A stretch of 64,000 bases of DNA from Actinomycetospora sp. NBRC 106378 (GTDB lineage Bacteria > Actinomycetota > Actinomycetes > Mycobacteriales > Pseudonocardiaceae). A program made the translations under genes and the position numbers. Below the pieces are notes generated by a model. That model was not told the DNA's origin. It saw nothing but the letters and a program-made list of their open reading frames with translations, and did no database searches. Location: assembly GCF_030269685.1 (NCBI RefSeq), contig NZ_BSTT01000020.1, positions 23,151 through 87,150 of the forward strand, in the 5' to 3' direction. Positions 8,070 to 16,208 of the stretch are shown piece after piece (within the stretch, counting starts at the first letter, position 1; each line of letters starts with the position of its first letter).

Positions 8070-8945
8070 CTAGGGGTGGCGCGCGTACGCGTCCATCACG
8101 CAGTAGACGAAGTAGGCGGCGAAGCCCAGCCCCGCGATCACGAAGACGGCCGCGCCGAGGGTGTGGGCGGCCATCGTGCGCAGGGCCACGTCGACGCCGC
8201 CGATGGCGTCGGGGTCGTCGTTGATCGCGGCACCCGTCGTCAGGATGCCGACGACGCCGAAGGTGACGGCGCGCGTCAGGTTCCCGACCGAGCCGGTGAT
8301 CATCGTCAGCCGCCACCGGTAGCCGTGGAGCTTCGCCGCGACGAAGTCGCCCATGAACGTGGCACGGACCCCGGTGTAGGTCATGGAGAAGAACATCCCG
8401 ACCGCGATGAGCCCGGCGATGCCCACCGCCCACCGGCCGCCCGGGTAGGTGAACACCTCCCGGACGGTCTCCTGGAAGGCGTTGCGGCGGCCCTGCAGGC
8501 GGGTCGCGAACTCGGCCGCGAGGTAGGCGACGGACAGCACGCCGAGCGCCTTGGCCGCGGCGCCGAGCCGTTTCCGCCACCGCTCCTCGGGGCTCGCCCA
8601 GCAGAAGCCGACGGCGGCCGCGCGGAGCTGCCAGAACGCGAACGCGACCAGGGCGACCGCGGCGGCCGCGAGCAGCCAGCGGCCGAAGAACCCGCCGCCG
8701 GCGGCGACCAGCGCCACCGCGCCGCGCGGGTCGGCGTGGCCGCCGTCCTCGCCGTGCGCCGACCGCGGCCCGAGGGCGGCGATGCGGATGGCGAGCACGG
8801 CGATCCCGAGGTGGACCAGGCCGTAGGCGACGAGGCCGACGCGGCCGATCGCCTCGATCCAGGCGGGCGCGTCGCGCGCGTCCTCGGAGCCCGATCGATC
8901 GAGCACGGTCCCGTCGCCCACGCAGGAGGAGGGCACGATGCTCAT
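8070..8945 (-). CDS. DUF1206 membrane protein
   Basis: 291 residues, with six predicted membrane segments in three repeated pairs, as in the DUF1206 family: RVGLVAYGLVHLGIAVLAI near residue 40, LLAAAAVALVAFAFWQLRA near 100, and so on to AVFVIAGLGFAAYFVYCVMD at the end. The function of the family is unknown. The ATG at 8945 overlaps the stop of the glycosyltransferase gene (ATGA, 8942-8945), making it the last gene of the rsbW-sigF-glycosyltransferase run. Placement behind a SigF-type promoter suggests a stress-linked envelope role; that is inference. Confidence 0.85.
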   Translation of the reverse strand: MSIVPSSCVGDGTVLDRSGSEDARDAPAWIEAIGRVGLVAYGLVHLGIAVLAIRIAALGPRSAHGEDGGHADPRGAVALVAAGGGFFGRWLLAAAAVALVAFAFWQLRAAAVGFCWASPEERWRKRLGAAAKALGVLSVAYLAAEFATRLQGRRNAFQETVREVFTYPGGRWAVGIAGLIAVGMFFSMTYTGVRATFMGDFVAAKLHGYRWRLTMITGSVGNLTRAVTFGVVGILTTGAAINDDPDAIGGVDVALRTMAAHTLGAAVFVIAGLGFAAYFVYCVMDAYARHP

Positions 8946-9970
8946 GACGTCAGTGGTACCCCTGGATCTCCGGGCTGTCCCTGTGACATCGCTGTGAGCT
9001 GTGGCATGACCACCCGAAGGGCGTCGTCCACCCCGACGGCGAGCAGGGCCGGGTCGGGGTCGTCGGCGAAGCGCTCGCCCCGGCGGACGGTCGGATCGGT
9101 GAGGGTCACGTGCCGCCGGTCGCCCGGAGGCGGGCCCCACTGCTCGGGTCCGACCGGTCCGAAGAGGGTCACCGAGGGCGTGCCGTAGGCGGTCGCCACG
9201 TGCGCGATGCCCGTGTCCCCGGCGATCACGAGGCGGGCGTGCGCCGCCAGCCGGCACAGCTCGCCGATCGACGTCCGCCCCGCGAGGTCCCGGCCCGGGA
9301 CGGCACCGGTCAGGTCCCGTTCCCCGGGGCCGCCGGTCACGACGACGTCGTGCCCGGCGTCGGCCACCGCCCGCGCCACCGCGGCGAACCGCTCCACCGG
9401 CCACCGCTTCGCGCCGAAGGCCGCACCGGGGTGGATCACGACGGCTCCGTTCCCGACGGCAGGTGGGGGCGGTTCGGGCAGGCGGAGGTCGTCCGCGGCG
9501 GCGGCCGCCTGGTCGGGGGTGACCAGTCCGCACGCGGCGAGCAGGTCGCACCAGCGGCGGCGCTCGGGACGGGTCGGGTCGTCGGTCCAGGGCGGCCCGT
9601 CCCAGCCGGGCGCGGCGTGACCGATCCGGACGGCCGGTCGGTCCCCGGCGAGGGCGTCCAGCCGGGCGTGGCTCTGCGGGCCCTGCCCGTGCAGGTTCAC
9701 GAGCGTGAGTGGCGCGCCGCCGACGTCCGGCGTCAGCCGTGGGCCACCGCTGACGTCCGGTGTTGGCCGTGGGCCACCGCTGACGTCCGGCGCCGACCCG
9801 CGGCCGGGATCGTCGGCACCGTCGGGAAGCACCGGGAACCCCGGCACGTCCCGCACCCACGCCGGCCCGTGCAGCACGAACCGCCGTCCGGGCAGGGCGC
9901 GGCGCAGCAGCCGCAGGGCGGGCACGGCGACGAGCAGGTCGCCGAGCCCGAGGTCCCGCAGGACGTGCAC
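8942..9970 (-). CDS. glycosyltransferase family 9 (heptosyltransferase-like)
   Basis: 342 residues with a GT-B fold of the ADP-heptose:LPS heptosyltransferase family. The N-terminal domain begins VHVLRDLGLGDLLVAVPALR. The C-terminal domain carries VVIHPGAAFGAKRWP, ELCRLAAHARLVIAGDTGIAHVA and GTPSVTLFGP, the GDTGxxH and P-x-LFGP donor-site motifs. Transfers a sugar from a nucleotide donor; donor and acceptor are not determinable here, but heptose donor genes lie 2 kb away. GTG start at 9970, three bases after the sigF stop. An in-frame 10-residue repeat (PDVSGGPRPT-type) is inserted near residues 60-83, in a position where family members usually have a loop. Confidence 0.9.
   Translation of the reverse strand: MHVLRDLGLGDLLVAVPALRLLRRALPGRRFVLHGPAWVRDVPGFPVLPDGADDPGRGSAPDVSGGPRPTPDVSGGPRLTPDVGGAPLTLVNLHGQGPQSHARLDALAGDRPAVRIGHAAPGWDGPPWTDDPTRPERRRWCDLLAACGLVTPDQAAAAADDLRLPEPPPPAVGNGAVVIHPGAAFGAKRWPVERFAAVARAVADAGHDVVVTGGPGERDLTGAVPGRDLAGRTSIGELCRLAAHARLVIAGDTGIAHVATAYGTPSVTLFGPVGPEQWGPPPGDRRHVTLTDPTVRRGERFADDPDPALLAVGVDDALRVVMPQLTAMSQGQPGDPGVPLTS
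9721..9793. repeat. 30-bp tandem repeat inside the GT9 gene (2.4 copies)
   Basis: Units 9721-9750 and 9751-9780 differ at four positions; a partial third copy follows to 9793. It is read in frame as three PDVSGG/PDVGGA-type decapeptide blocks. The unit matches the 30-bp units at 41721-41870 at 21 of 30 positions in the same plus-strand orientation, although the host genes lie on opposite strands. Confidence 0.85.
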
Positions 9971-9972
9971 CG

Positions 9973-10800
9973 TCAGCGGGCGTTCTCCCCGAGACCGTCG
10001 CGCAGCTGCATGAGCGTGCGGGCGAGCAGCCGGGACACGTGCATCTGCGAGATGCCGACCTCGGCCGCGATCTGCGACTGCGTCATGTTCTTGAAGAACC
10101 GCAGCATGATGATCGTGCGCTCGCGCTGGGGGAGCGCGGCGAGCAGCGGTGCGAGCGACTGCTGGTACTCGACCTTCTCCAGGGCCGCGTCGGCCTCGCC
10201 GAGCAGGTCGGAGACGGTGCCCGAGTCGGGGTCGTCGACGAGCATCTCGTCCAGCGAGCCCGAGCGGTACGCGTTGGACGCCTCGAGCGCCTCGAGGACG
10301 TCCTCCTTCGGCAGGCTGAGGTGCTCGGCGAGCTCCGCGGCCGTCGGCGCGCGACCCAGCGTCTGGGACATCTGGCCCATCGCCGAGGACAACGTGACGT
10401 TGAGGTCCTTGAGCCGGCGCGGGACGCGCATCGACCAGGCCTGGTCGCGGAAGTGCCGGCGGACCTCGCCGGTGATCGTCGGCACCGCGTAGGACAGGAA
10501 GTCGGTGCCGCGCTCCGGGTCGTACCGGTCGACGGCGTTGATGAGCCCGAGCGTGGCGACCTGCTCGAGGTCCTCCTCGGGCTCGCCGCGACGCGAGAAC
10601 CGTCGGGCGATGTGCTGGGCGACCGGCAGATGACCACGCACCAGCTCGTCGCGCAGCCGCAGCCGTTGCGGCGACCCGGGCGGCAGCGAGGCGTGCTCGG
10701 CCAGCTTGGGCATCAGGTGGTCGTACTCGCCGCGGGAGCCCTTGCGCTCCCGCCGTTCGGGCTGGGCGGCCGGCGCGGTCCCGGTGTCGCTCGCCGTCAC
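9973..10800 (-). CDS. sigF: SigF-type RNA polymerase sigma factor (paralogue 1)
   Basis: 275-residue sigma-70 group 3 factor of the SigB/SigF/SigG family. It has region 2 (QHIARRFSRRG, EDLEQVATLGLINAVDRYDPERGTDF split around residue 90, then YAVPTITGEVRRHFRD), region 3 (LGRAPTAAELAEHL) and region 4 (LPQRERTIIMLRFF, SQIAAEVGISQMHVSRLL). It directs stress or developmental promoters of GTTT-N15-17-GGGTA type and is held inactive by an RsbW-like anti-sigma factor. GTG start overlaps the rsbW stop by 4 bases (GTGA, 10797-10800). It is followed without a gap by a glycosyltransferase gene. About 65-70 % identical by eye to the second SigF factor at 30123-30914 across regions 2-4. Confidence 0.93.
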   Translation of the reverse strand: MTASDTGTAPAAQPERRERKGSRGEYDHLMPKLAEHASLPPGSPQRLRLRDELVRGHLPVAQHIARRFSRRGEPEEDLEQVATLGLINAVDRYDPERGTDFLSYAVPTITGEVRRHFRDQAWSMRVPRRLKDLNVTLSSAMGQMSQTLGRAPTAAELAEHLSLPKEDVLEALEASNAYRSGSLDEMLVDDPDSGTVSDLLGEADAALEKVEYQQSLAPLLAALPQRERTIIMLRFFKNMTQSQIAAEVGISQMHVSRLLARTLMQLRDGLGENAR

Positions 10801-11237
10801 GAAAGCACGGTCCCGAGGCGCCGGACCGAGAGCCGCAGGGTGAGCCGGAAGGGGTCGCCGTTCCGGTCACCGGTCGCCGAGAGCATGCGGACATCGTCGG
10901 CCAGCGTCGTGAGGACGCGCCATCCGAAGGAGTCCGTCGGCAGCCGCTCCGGGCCGAACGTCGAGACCGTGGCGGTCACCGTCATGCGCTCCTCGTCGAG
11001 GATGAACGTGCAGGTCAACTTCGTGTCGGGCCGGGCCAGGGAGACCAGGCTCGAGCAGGCCTCGTCGACGGCCATCCGGAGGTCCGCCACAGCATCGAGC
11101 GTGAACTCGGCGCGCGCAGCCAGATCGGCCGCCACCGTGCGCATCGTCACGACCGCCCGCGGCGTCGCCGGGACCCGGACCTCGACGTCCTCGGGAGGCT
11201 CCTCGAGATCGGGCGGAATCGCATCGGGCCGTGCCAC
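10797..11237 (-). CDS. rsbW: RsbW-like anti-sigma factor (HATPase kinase), paralogue 1
   Basis: 146 residues. Serine-kinase/anti-sigma fold of the GHKL class: ATMRTVAADLAARAEF-type helix, then the N-box segment LRMAVDEACSSLV with the Mg-ATP glutamate and asparagine-equivalent region, then FGWRVLTTLADDV. It binds and blocks the co-transcribed sigma factor and would release it when dephosphorylated RsbV-type antagonists bind. The GTG at 11237 was chosen for its GGAGG motif five bases upstream; ORF extension further 5' is out of family. First gene of the operon, about 115 bases downstream of a SigF-type promoter, so autoregulation is likely. Confidence 0.88.
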   Translation of the reverse strand: MARPDAIPPDLEEPPEDVEVRVPATPRAVVTMRTVAADLAARAEFTLDAVADLRMAVDEACSSLVSLARPDTKLTCTFILDEERMTVTATVSTFGPERLPTDSFGWRVLTTLADDVRMLSATGDRNGDPFRLTLRLSVRRLGTVLS

Positions 11238-11353
11238 GAGCACCTCCTCGTCCTGACCACCACGTCGGTCCCCGGTGCTCCGCGGGGGCCCGGCGGGACC
11301 GCGTGGGCCCCGCGGCGCGGGCCGCACCCCCCGCCATCCCGGTCGCGGGTCGT

Positions 11354-11378
11354 GTACCCGAGGCCTCCTCCCACAAAC
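11354..11378 (-). promoter_or_regulatory. SigF-type promoter for rsbW-sigF operon
   Basis: On the minus strand GTTT (11378-11375), then 15 bases, then GGGTAC (11359-11354). This fits the SigF/SigB consensus GTTT-N15-17-GGGTA and points at rsbW. It lies between the divergent rsbW (minus) and gmhB (plus) genes. Autoregulation is inferred. Confidence 0.65.
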
Positions 11379-11425
11379 CGGGCGACACCGTGCACGGTCC
11401 GGTCGGGCGTGGTCTGCTCCCCGCC

Positions 11426-11956
11426 GTGCGCGAGCCCGTGACCGCCCCGAGGGCCGTCCTGTTCGACCGCGACGGCACCCTCGTGCACGACGTGCCCTAC
11501 AACGGCGACCCCGACCTCGTCGCCCCCGTCGACACCGCCCGCGCCGCCCTCGACCGGCTGCGCGCCGCCGGGCTCGGCACGGGGGTGGTGAGCAACCAGT
11601 CCGGGATCGCCCGCGGCGTGCTCACCACCGCGCAGGTCGACGCGGTCAACGCCCGGGTCGAGGAGCTGCTCGGCCCGATCGGCGTCTGGGCCTGGTGCCC
11701 GCACGGTCCCGACGACGGATGCGCCTGCCGCAAGCCCGCCCCCGGGCTGGTCCTCGACGCTGCCCGTCGGCTCGGGGTGGCGCCCGGGGAGTGCGCGGTC
11801 GTCGGGGACATCGGCGCCGACGTCGGGGCGGCGGCCGCGGCCGGGGCGCGCTCGGTGCTCGTCCCGACGCCCGTCACCCGGCGGGAGGAGATCGACGCGG
11901 CCCCGCTCGTGGCCCGCGACCTGCTGCACGCCCTCGACCTGCTCGGGTGCCCCTGA
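11426..11956 (+). CDS. gmhB: D-glycero-D-manno-heptose 1,7-bisphosphate 7-phosphatase (GmhB-type HAD)
   Basis: 176-residue HAD-IIIA phosphatase that removes the 7-phosphate of heptose bisphosphate in nucleotide-heptose synthesis. Catalytic D14 and D16 lie in FDRDGTLV; SNQSGIARG is motif II. The zinc-site pattern WCPHG and CACRKPAPG is characteristic of GmhB, followed by VVGDIGADVGAA (motif III/IV). A GTG at 11426 is used as start; a GTG at 11438 is equally possible. The stop and the next start share one base (TGATG). First gene of the plus-strand glycoconjugate cluster. A histidinol-phosphate phosphatase role is the alternative, less likely beside gmhA and hldE. Confidence 0.88.
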   Translation: MREPVTAPRAVLFDRDGTLVHDVPYNGDPDLVAPVDTARAALDRLRAAGLGTGVVSNQSGIARGVLTTAQVDAVNARVEELLGPIGVWAWCPHGPDDGCACRKPAPGLVLDAARRLGVAPGECAVVGDIGADVGAAAAAGARSVLVPTPVTRREEIDAAPLVARDLLHALDLLGCP

Positions 11957-13002
11957 TGCGGGTGCTGGCGGTCCGTCTGGACTCCGACGGGGACGTCCTG
12001 CTGACCGGGCCCGCCGTCCGGGCGATCGCGGCGCGCGCGGACTCCGTCGTCGCCGTCGTCGGGCCCAAGGGGCGCCAGGCGGCCGCCATGCTGCCCGGGG
12101 TCGACGAGGTCGTGGTGTGGCACTGCAGCTGGGTGGACGCTGACGCCCCGCCCGTGACGGCCCGGGAGATCGCCACGACGGTGGAGCGCCTCGCCGCCCT
12201 CGGCGCCGACGAGGCGGTCGTCTTCACCTCCTTCCACCAGTCCCCGTTGCCGACCGCGCTCGTGCTGCGGATGGCCGGCGTCACGCGGATCACGGCCGCG
12301 TCCGTCGACTTCCCCGGCGACCTGCTCGACGTCCGCCTGCGCCCGGGCGACCCGGCCCTCGACCCGACGACCGACCTCGACGACGACCTCCCGGAACCCG
12401 AACGCGCGCTCGCCGTCGCCGCCCGCGCCGGGTTCCCCCCGCCCGACGACCGGCGGTTGCGGGTCCGCGAGCCGGGCGCGTCCCCGGTGACCGGCCGTTA
12501 CGTCGTGCTGCACCCGGGCGCGTCCGTGCCCGCGCGCGCGTGGCCCGCCCACCGGTGCGCGGCGGCGGTCACGGCCCTCGCGGCGGCCGGGTGGCGCGTC
12601 GTGGTCACCGGCTCGCCGGCCGAGATCGCGCTCACCGCCGCGGTCGCGGGCACCGACGGGACCGACCTCGGCGGGGCGACGAGCTTCACCGAGCTCGCGG
12701 CCGTGCTGCGGGACGCGGCGGCCGTCGTGGTCGGCAACACCGGGCCCGCCCATCTCGCGGCCGCCGTGGGCACGCCGGTGGTGTCGCTGTTCGCCCCCGT
12801 GGTGCCGGCGTGGCGCTGGGCGCCCTACGGCGTCCCCCACGTGCTGCTGGGCGACCAGGACGCCCCGTGTCGCGGCACGCGGGCCCGGATCTGCCCGGTC
12901 CCGGGCCATCCCTGCCTCGGTTCGGTCGGGCCCGATGAGGTGGTGCGGGCGGTGTCGTCGCTGGTCAGGGGTAGTTGCCCTGCCGATGGTCACGCGGAGT
13001 AG
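11956..13002 (+). CDS. glycosyltransferase family 9 (heptosyltransferase-like)
   Basis: 348 residues, GT-B fold. It starts MRVLAVRLDSDGDVLLTGP, the form of the GLGD/SDGD motif seen in actinobacterial family 9 enzymes. It continues with YVVLHPGASVPARAWP and VVGNTGPAHLAAAVGTPVVS (donor site). A cysteine-containing C-terminal segment (CRGTRARICPVPGHPCLG) resembles the one in LPS heptosyltransferase relatives. Coupled to gmhB by a one-base overlap. Likely transfers a heptose made by the neighbouring genes; the acceptor is unknown. Confidence 0.9.
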   Translation: MRVLAVRLDSDGDVLLTGPAVRAIAARADSVVAVVGPKGRQAAAMLPGVDEVVVWHCSWVDADAPPVTAREIATTVERLAALGADEAVVFTSFHQSPLPTALVLRMAGVTRITAASVDFPGDLLDVRLRPGDPALDPTTDLDDDLPEPERALAVAARAGFPPPDDRRLRVREPGASPVTGRYVVLHPGASVPARAWPAHRCAAAVTALAAAGWRVVVTGSPAEIALTAAVAGTDGTDLGGATSFTELAAVLRDAAAVVVGNTGPAHLAAAVGTPVVSLFAPVVPAWRWAPYGVPHVLLGDQDAPCRGTRARICPVPGHPCLGSVGPDEVVRAVSSLVRGSCPADGHAE

Positions 13003-13053
13003 TAGTTTCCCGGCACGCGTTTACCACGTCGAAGCCGAAGGGATTCCTCGCCG

Positions 13054-14100
13054 GTGACCTCCCGCCCCGCCACGTTGCCGTCCCTGACGGTGCTGCACTG
13101 GCACGTGCACGGCTCGTGGTCCACCGCCTTCGTCCAGGGACGGCACCGCTACCTGCTGCCGACCCTGCCCGAACGCGGCCCCTGGGGCGGAGGCCGTCCG
13201 GCCGCCTGGACCTGGCCCGATGCTGCCGAGGAGTGCTCACCGGCCGATCTCGCCGCCCGCGCGGACGAGATCGACGCCGTGGTGCTGCAGCGCCCCGAGG
13301 AGATCGACCTGGTGGAGCGCTGGACCGGACGCCGGCCCGGCGTCGATCTCCCGGCGGTGTGGCTCGAGCACAACACCCCGCGCGGCGACGCCCCGGCCAC
13401 CCGGCATCCGGTTGCGGAGCGTGACGACATCCCGGTCGTGCACGTGACGCACTTCAACGCCCTCATGTGGGACTGCGGCCGCGCCCCGGTCCGGGTCGTC
13501 GAGCACGGCGTGCTCGACCCGGGCCACCGGTACACCGGCGAGCTCGACCGCGCCGCCGTCGTCGTGAACGAGCCGGTGCGCCGCAACCGCGTCACCGGCA
13601 CCGACCTGCTCGCCGGGTTCGCCGACACCATCGGCCTCGACGTGTTCGGCATCGGTACCGAGCGGCTGCCCGAGGCCGTCGACCACCCGGACGTGCGGGT
13701 GGTGGGCGACCTCCCGCAGCATCGGATGCACGCCGAGCTGGCGAGCCGCCGGGTCTACCTGCACCCGATCCGCTGGACCTCCCTCGGCCTCGCGCTCATC
13801 GAATCGATGATGCTGGGGCTGCCCGTCGTCGGACTGGCCACCGCCGAGGCCGCCGTGTCCGTCCCGTCCGACGCCGGTGTCGTGGCGACCGACCTCTCCG
13901 TCCTGCACGACGCCCTGCGCACCTACCGCGCCGACCCCGATCTCGCCCGGGCCCACGGCACCCGGGCCCGCGAGATCGCCACCCGCCGGTTCGCCGTGAG
14001 CCGGTTCCTCGACGACTGGGACGACGTGCTCGCCGAGACCGTCGCCGACCGGTCCTGCACGTCAGCCCGCAGCGGATTCGACGCCGCGCTCCCGCTGTAA
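13054..14100 (+). CDS. glycosyltransferase (GT-B, family 4-like)
   Basis: 348 residues starting VLHWHVHGSWSTAFVQGRH after a short leader. It shows the GT4-type C-terminal domain: GIGTERLPEAV, VRVVGDLPQHRMHAELASRR, and the donor-binding TSLGLALIESMMLGLPVVGLAT with the E-x7-E pattern. It has an unusual N-terminal domain with VWLEHNTPRG and VVHVTHFNALMWD, conserved in actinobacterial relatives found beside family 9 enzymes, to my knowledge. GTG start at 13054, 51 bases after the previous gene, same strand. Sugar and acceptor not predictable. Confidence 0.8.
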   Translation: MTSRPATLPSLTVLHWHVHGSWSTAFVQGRHRYLLPTLPERGPWGGGRPAAWTWPDAAEECSPADLAARADEIDAVVLQRPEEIDLVERWTGRRPGVDLPAVWLEHNTPRGDAPATRHPVAERDDIPVVHVTHFNALMWDCGRAPVRVVEHGVLDPGHRYTGELDRAAVVVNEPVRRNRVTGTDLLAGFADTIGLDVFGIGTERLPEAVDHPDVRVVGDLPQHRMHAELASRRVYLHPIRWTSLGLALIESMMLGLPVVGLATAEAAVSVPSDAGVVATDLSVLHDALRTYRADPDLARAHGTRAREIATRRFAVSRFLDDWDDVLAETVADRSCTSARSGFDAALPL

Positions 14101-14108
14101 CGCCCGGT

Positions 14109-14126
14109 CGGGCCAGTGCCGGCCCG
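14109..14126 (+). terminator. weak hairpin after the glycosyltransferase gene
   Basis: CGGGCC (14109-14114) pairs with GGCCCG (14121-14126) around six bases, nine bases after the stop codon. It is short and lacks a T-tract. It may separate the first part of the cluster from the genes starting at 14284; the remainder of the 183-base gap shows nothing else clear. Confidence 0.35.
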
Positions 14127-14283
14127 GCCCCGACCCGCACGACCGTCACACGGACGCCGACCTGAGCCCACGGTCGCCGTCCGGAACCCCCTCGATCGTC
14201 GTGCGCTCCTGCGCGCCCCTGCGTCCCGCCCGTGACCGGGCGGCGTGGTCCGGCGTGCGCGCGCACCCCAGGAGGACACCGCC

Positions 14284-15588
14284 ATGCGCATCGCCATGGT
14301 CTCCGAGCACGCGAGCCCGCTCGCCGTGCGCACCGACGGAGCCGGCCACGGCCGGCTCGGCAGCGTCGACGCCGGCGGGCAGAACGTCCACGTGCACGCC
14401 CTGGCCGAGGCGCTCGCCCGCGTCGGTCACGAGGTCGTCGTGCACACCCGGCGCACGGATCCGCACACCCCGGACCAGGTCCGCCTGCCCTCCGGCGTCG
14501 TGGTCGACCACGTGCCCGCCGGTCCGGCGGTCGAGCTCGGCAAGGACGATCTGCTCGAGCACATGGACGCCTTCGGGGCGGTCCTCCGACGGCGCTGGTC
14601 GGCACCCTGGGGCGAGCGCGGCGACGGGGGAGCGGGCGGGCGGCCCGACGTCGCGCACGCGCACTTCTGGATGTCCGGCCTCGCCGCCCTCGACGCCGGA
14701 CGCGCCCTGGGCGTCCCGGTCGTGCAGACCTTCCACGCCCTCGGCTCGGTGAAGCGCCGACACCAGGGCGCCGCCGACACCAGCCCCCCGTCCCGGGTCG
14801 CGCTGGAGTCCGACCTCGGCGCCCAGGTCGACCGCGTCGTCGCCACCTGCGCCGACGAGGTCCGCGAGCTCGTGGCGCTCGGCGTGCCCGTCACGAACGT
14901 CGACGTCGTCCCCTGCGGCGTCGACGTCCGCCGCTTCGCCGTTCCGGACGACGGGTCCCGCCGGCCCGGGCCGCCGCGCGTGCTCACCGTCTCCCGGCTC
15001 GTGCCCCGCAAGGGCGTGGACACCGCGATCCGCGCCCTCGCCCGGGTCCCGGGCCCCGCGGAGCTCGTCGTGGCCGGCGGCCCGGAGGGCACCGAGCTGG
15101 CGGGTGACCCCGAGGTCGCGCGGCTGCGGGCGCTCGCCGCCGACGAGGGGGTCGCCCACCGCGTCCGTTTCGTCGGCCGGGTCGGACCTGCCGCGGTCCC
15201 GGAGCTGATGGGCGACGCGGACATCGTCGTCCAGCTGCCCGCCTACGAACCGTTCGGCCTCGTGCCACTCGAGGCGATGGCCAGTGGGCGTCCCGTGGTG
15301 GCCGCGGAGGTCGGCGGCCTCGCCGACACCGTCGTCGACGGCGTCACCGGGCTGCACGTCCCGCCCGGCGACCCCGACGCCGCGGGCCGGGCCATCGCCT
15401 CCCTGCTCGCCGACCCCGCGGCCCGGACCCGCCTCGGGCGGGCCGGCCGCGCCCGGGTGATGGAGCACTACGCCTGGGACCGCGTGGCCGCCGCGACCGT
15501 GGCCGTCTACCGCGACGTGCTCGACGGCCCCGCGCGCGCAGCCGCTGCCGAGCCCGCCGTCGCCGACCTGACGGGAGTGCGCTCGTGA
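14284..15588 (+). CDS. glycosyltransferase family 4
   Basis: 434-residue retaining GT-B enzyme. MRIAMVSEHASPL and GGQNVHVHALAEALARVGHEV match the nucleotide-sugar glycosyltransferase/sucrose synthase-like N-terminal domain. PDVAHAHFWMSG, CGVDVRRF, VSRLVPRKGVDTAIRA and the donor segment YEPFGLVPLEAMASGRPVVA (E-x7-E) follow. ATG at 14284 with AGGAGG nine bases upstream. It overlaps gmhA by 4 bases (GTGA), so it is translationally coupled to the heptose pathway. Family 4 relatives with the GGQNVH motif often use UDP- or GDP-sugars; the donor here is open. Confidence 0.9.
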   Translation: MRIAMVSEHASPLAVRTDGAGHGRLGSVDAGGQNVHVHALAEALARVGHEVVVHTRRTDPHTPDQVRLPSGVVVDHVPAGPAVELGKDDLLEHMDAFGAVLRRRWSAPWGERGDGGAGGRPDVAHAHFWMSGLAALDAGRALGVPVVQTFHALGSVKRRHQGAADTSPPSRVALESDLGAQVDRVVATCADEVRELVALGVPVTNVDVVPCGVDVRRFAVPDDGSRRPGPPRVLTVSRLVPRKGVDTAIRALARVPGPAELVVAGGPEGTELAGDPEVARLRALAADEGVAHRVRFVGRVGPAAVPELMGDADIVVQLPAYEPFGLVPLEAMASGRPVVAAEVGGLADTVVDGVTGLHVPPGDPDAAGRAIASLLADPAARTRLGRAGRARVMEHYAWDRVAAATVAVYRDVLDGPARAAAAEPAVADLTGVRS

Positions 15589-16208
15589 GCACCGTCCCCG
15601 CCACCCCGACCACACGCACCGGCGCCGGTCCGGACCCGCAGCTCGTCGTCGGCCGTCACCTCGACGGCCTCGCGACGACGCTGGCGGCGATCCGGTCCCA
15701 CGCCCCGGTCCTCGCGGCCTGGGGCACCGAGCTCGCCGCGCGGCTCTCGGCCGGACGACGACTGCTCGCCGCCGGCAACGGGGGCAGCGCCGCCGAGGCC
15801 CAGCACCTCACCGCCGAGCTCGTCGGCCGCTACCGCGGCGAACGCGAACCACTCTCGGCGCTCGCCCTGCACGCCGACACCTCGACGATCACCGCGCTCG
15901 GCAACGACTACGGCTTCGTCGAGATCTACGCCCGGCAGGTCCGCGCGCACGGTCGCCCCGGCGACGTGCTGATCCTGCTCTCCACCAGCGGCCGCAGCGA
16001 GAACCTCCTCGCGGCCGCCGAGGTGGCGCGCGCGCTCGGCGTCACCGTCTGGTCGATCACCGGACCCGCCCCGAACCCGCTGGCGCAGGCCAGCGACGAG
16101 GCGATCTGCCTGCCCGGCGTCACGCCGTCGGTGCAGGAGGCGCACCTCGTCGCGGTGCACCTGCTCTGCGAGATGGTCGACTCCGCGCTGGGGAGGTCGG
16201 TGGCATGA
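15585..16208 (+). CDS. gmhA: sedoheptulose 7-phosphate isomerase (GmhA-type SIS protein)
   Basis: 207-residue SIS-domain isomerase converting sedoheptulose 7-phosphate to D-glycero-D-manno-heptose 7-phosphate, the first step toward activated heptose. The GmhA signature AAGNGGSAAEAQHLTAELVG is present, followed by ALHADTSTITALGNDYG, LSTSGRSENLL and the C-terminal VQEAHLVAVHLLCEMVD helix with the catalytic histidine region. GTG start overlaps the previous stop; its own stop overlaps the hldE start (ATGA). The substrate is also made by the transketolase encoded at 52241-54418. Confidence 0.94.
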   Translation: MSTVPATPTTRTGAGPDPQLVVGRHLDGLATTLAAIRSHAPVLAAWGTELAARLSAGRRLLAAGNGGSAAEAQHLTAELVGRYRGEREPLSALALHADTSTITALGNDYGFVEIYARQVRAHGRPGDVLILLSTSGRSENLLAAAEVARALGVTVWSITGPAPNPLAQASDEAICLPGVTPSVQEAHLVAVHLLCEMVDSALGRSVA

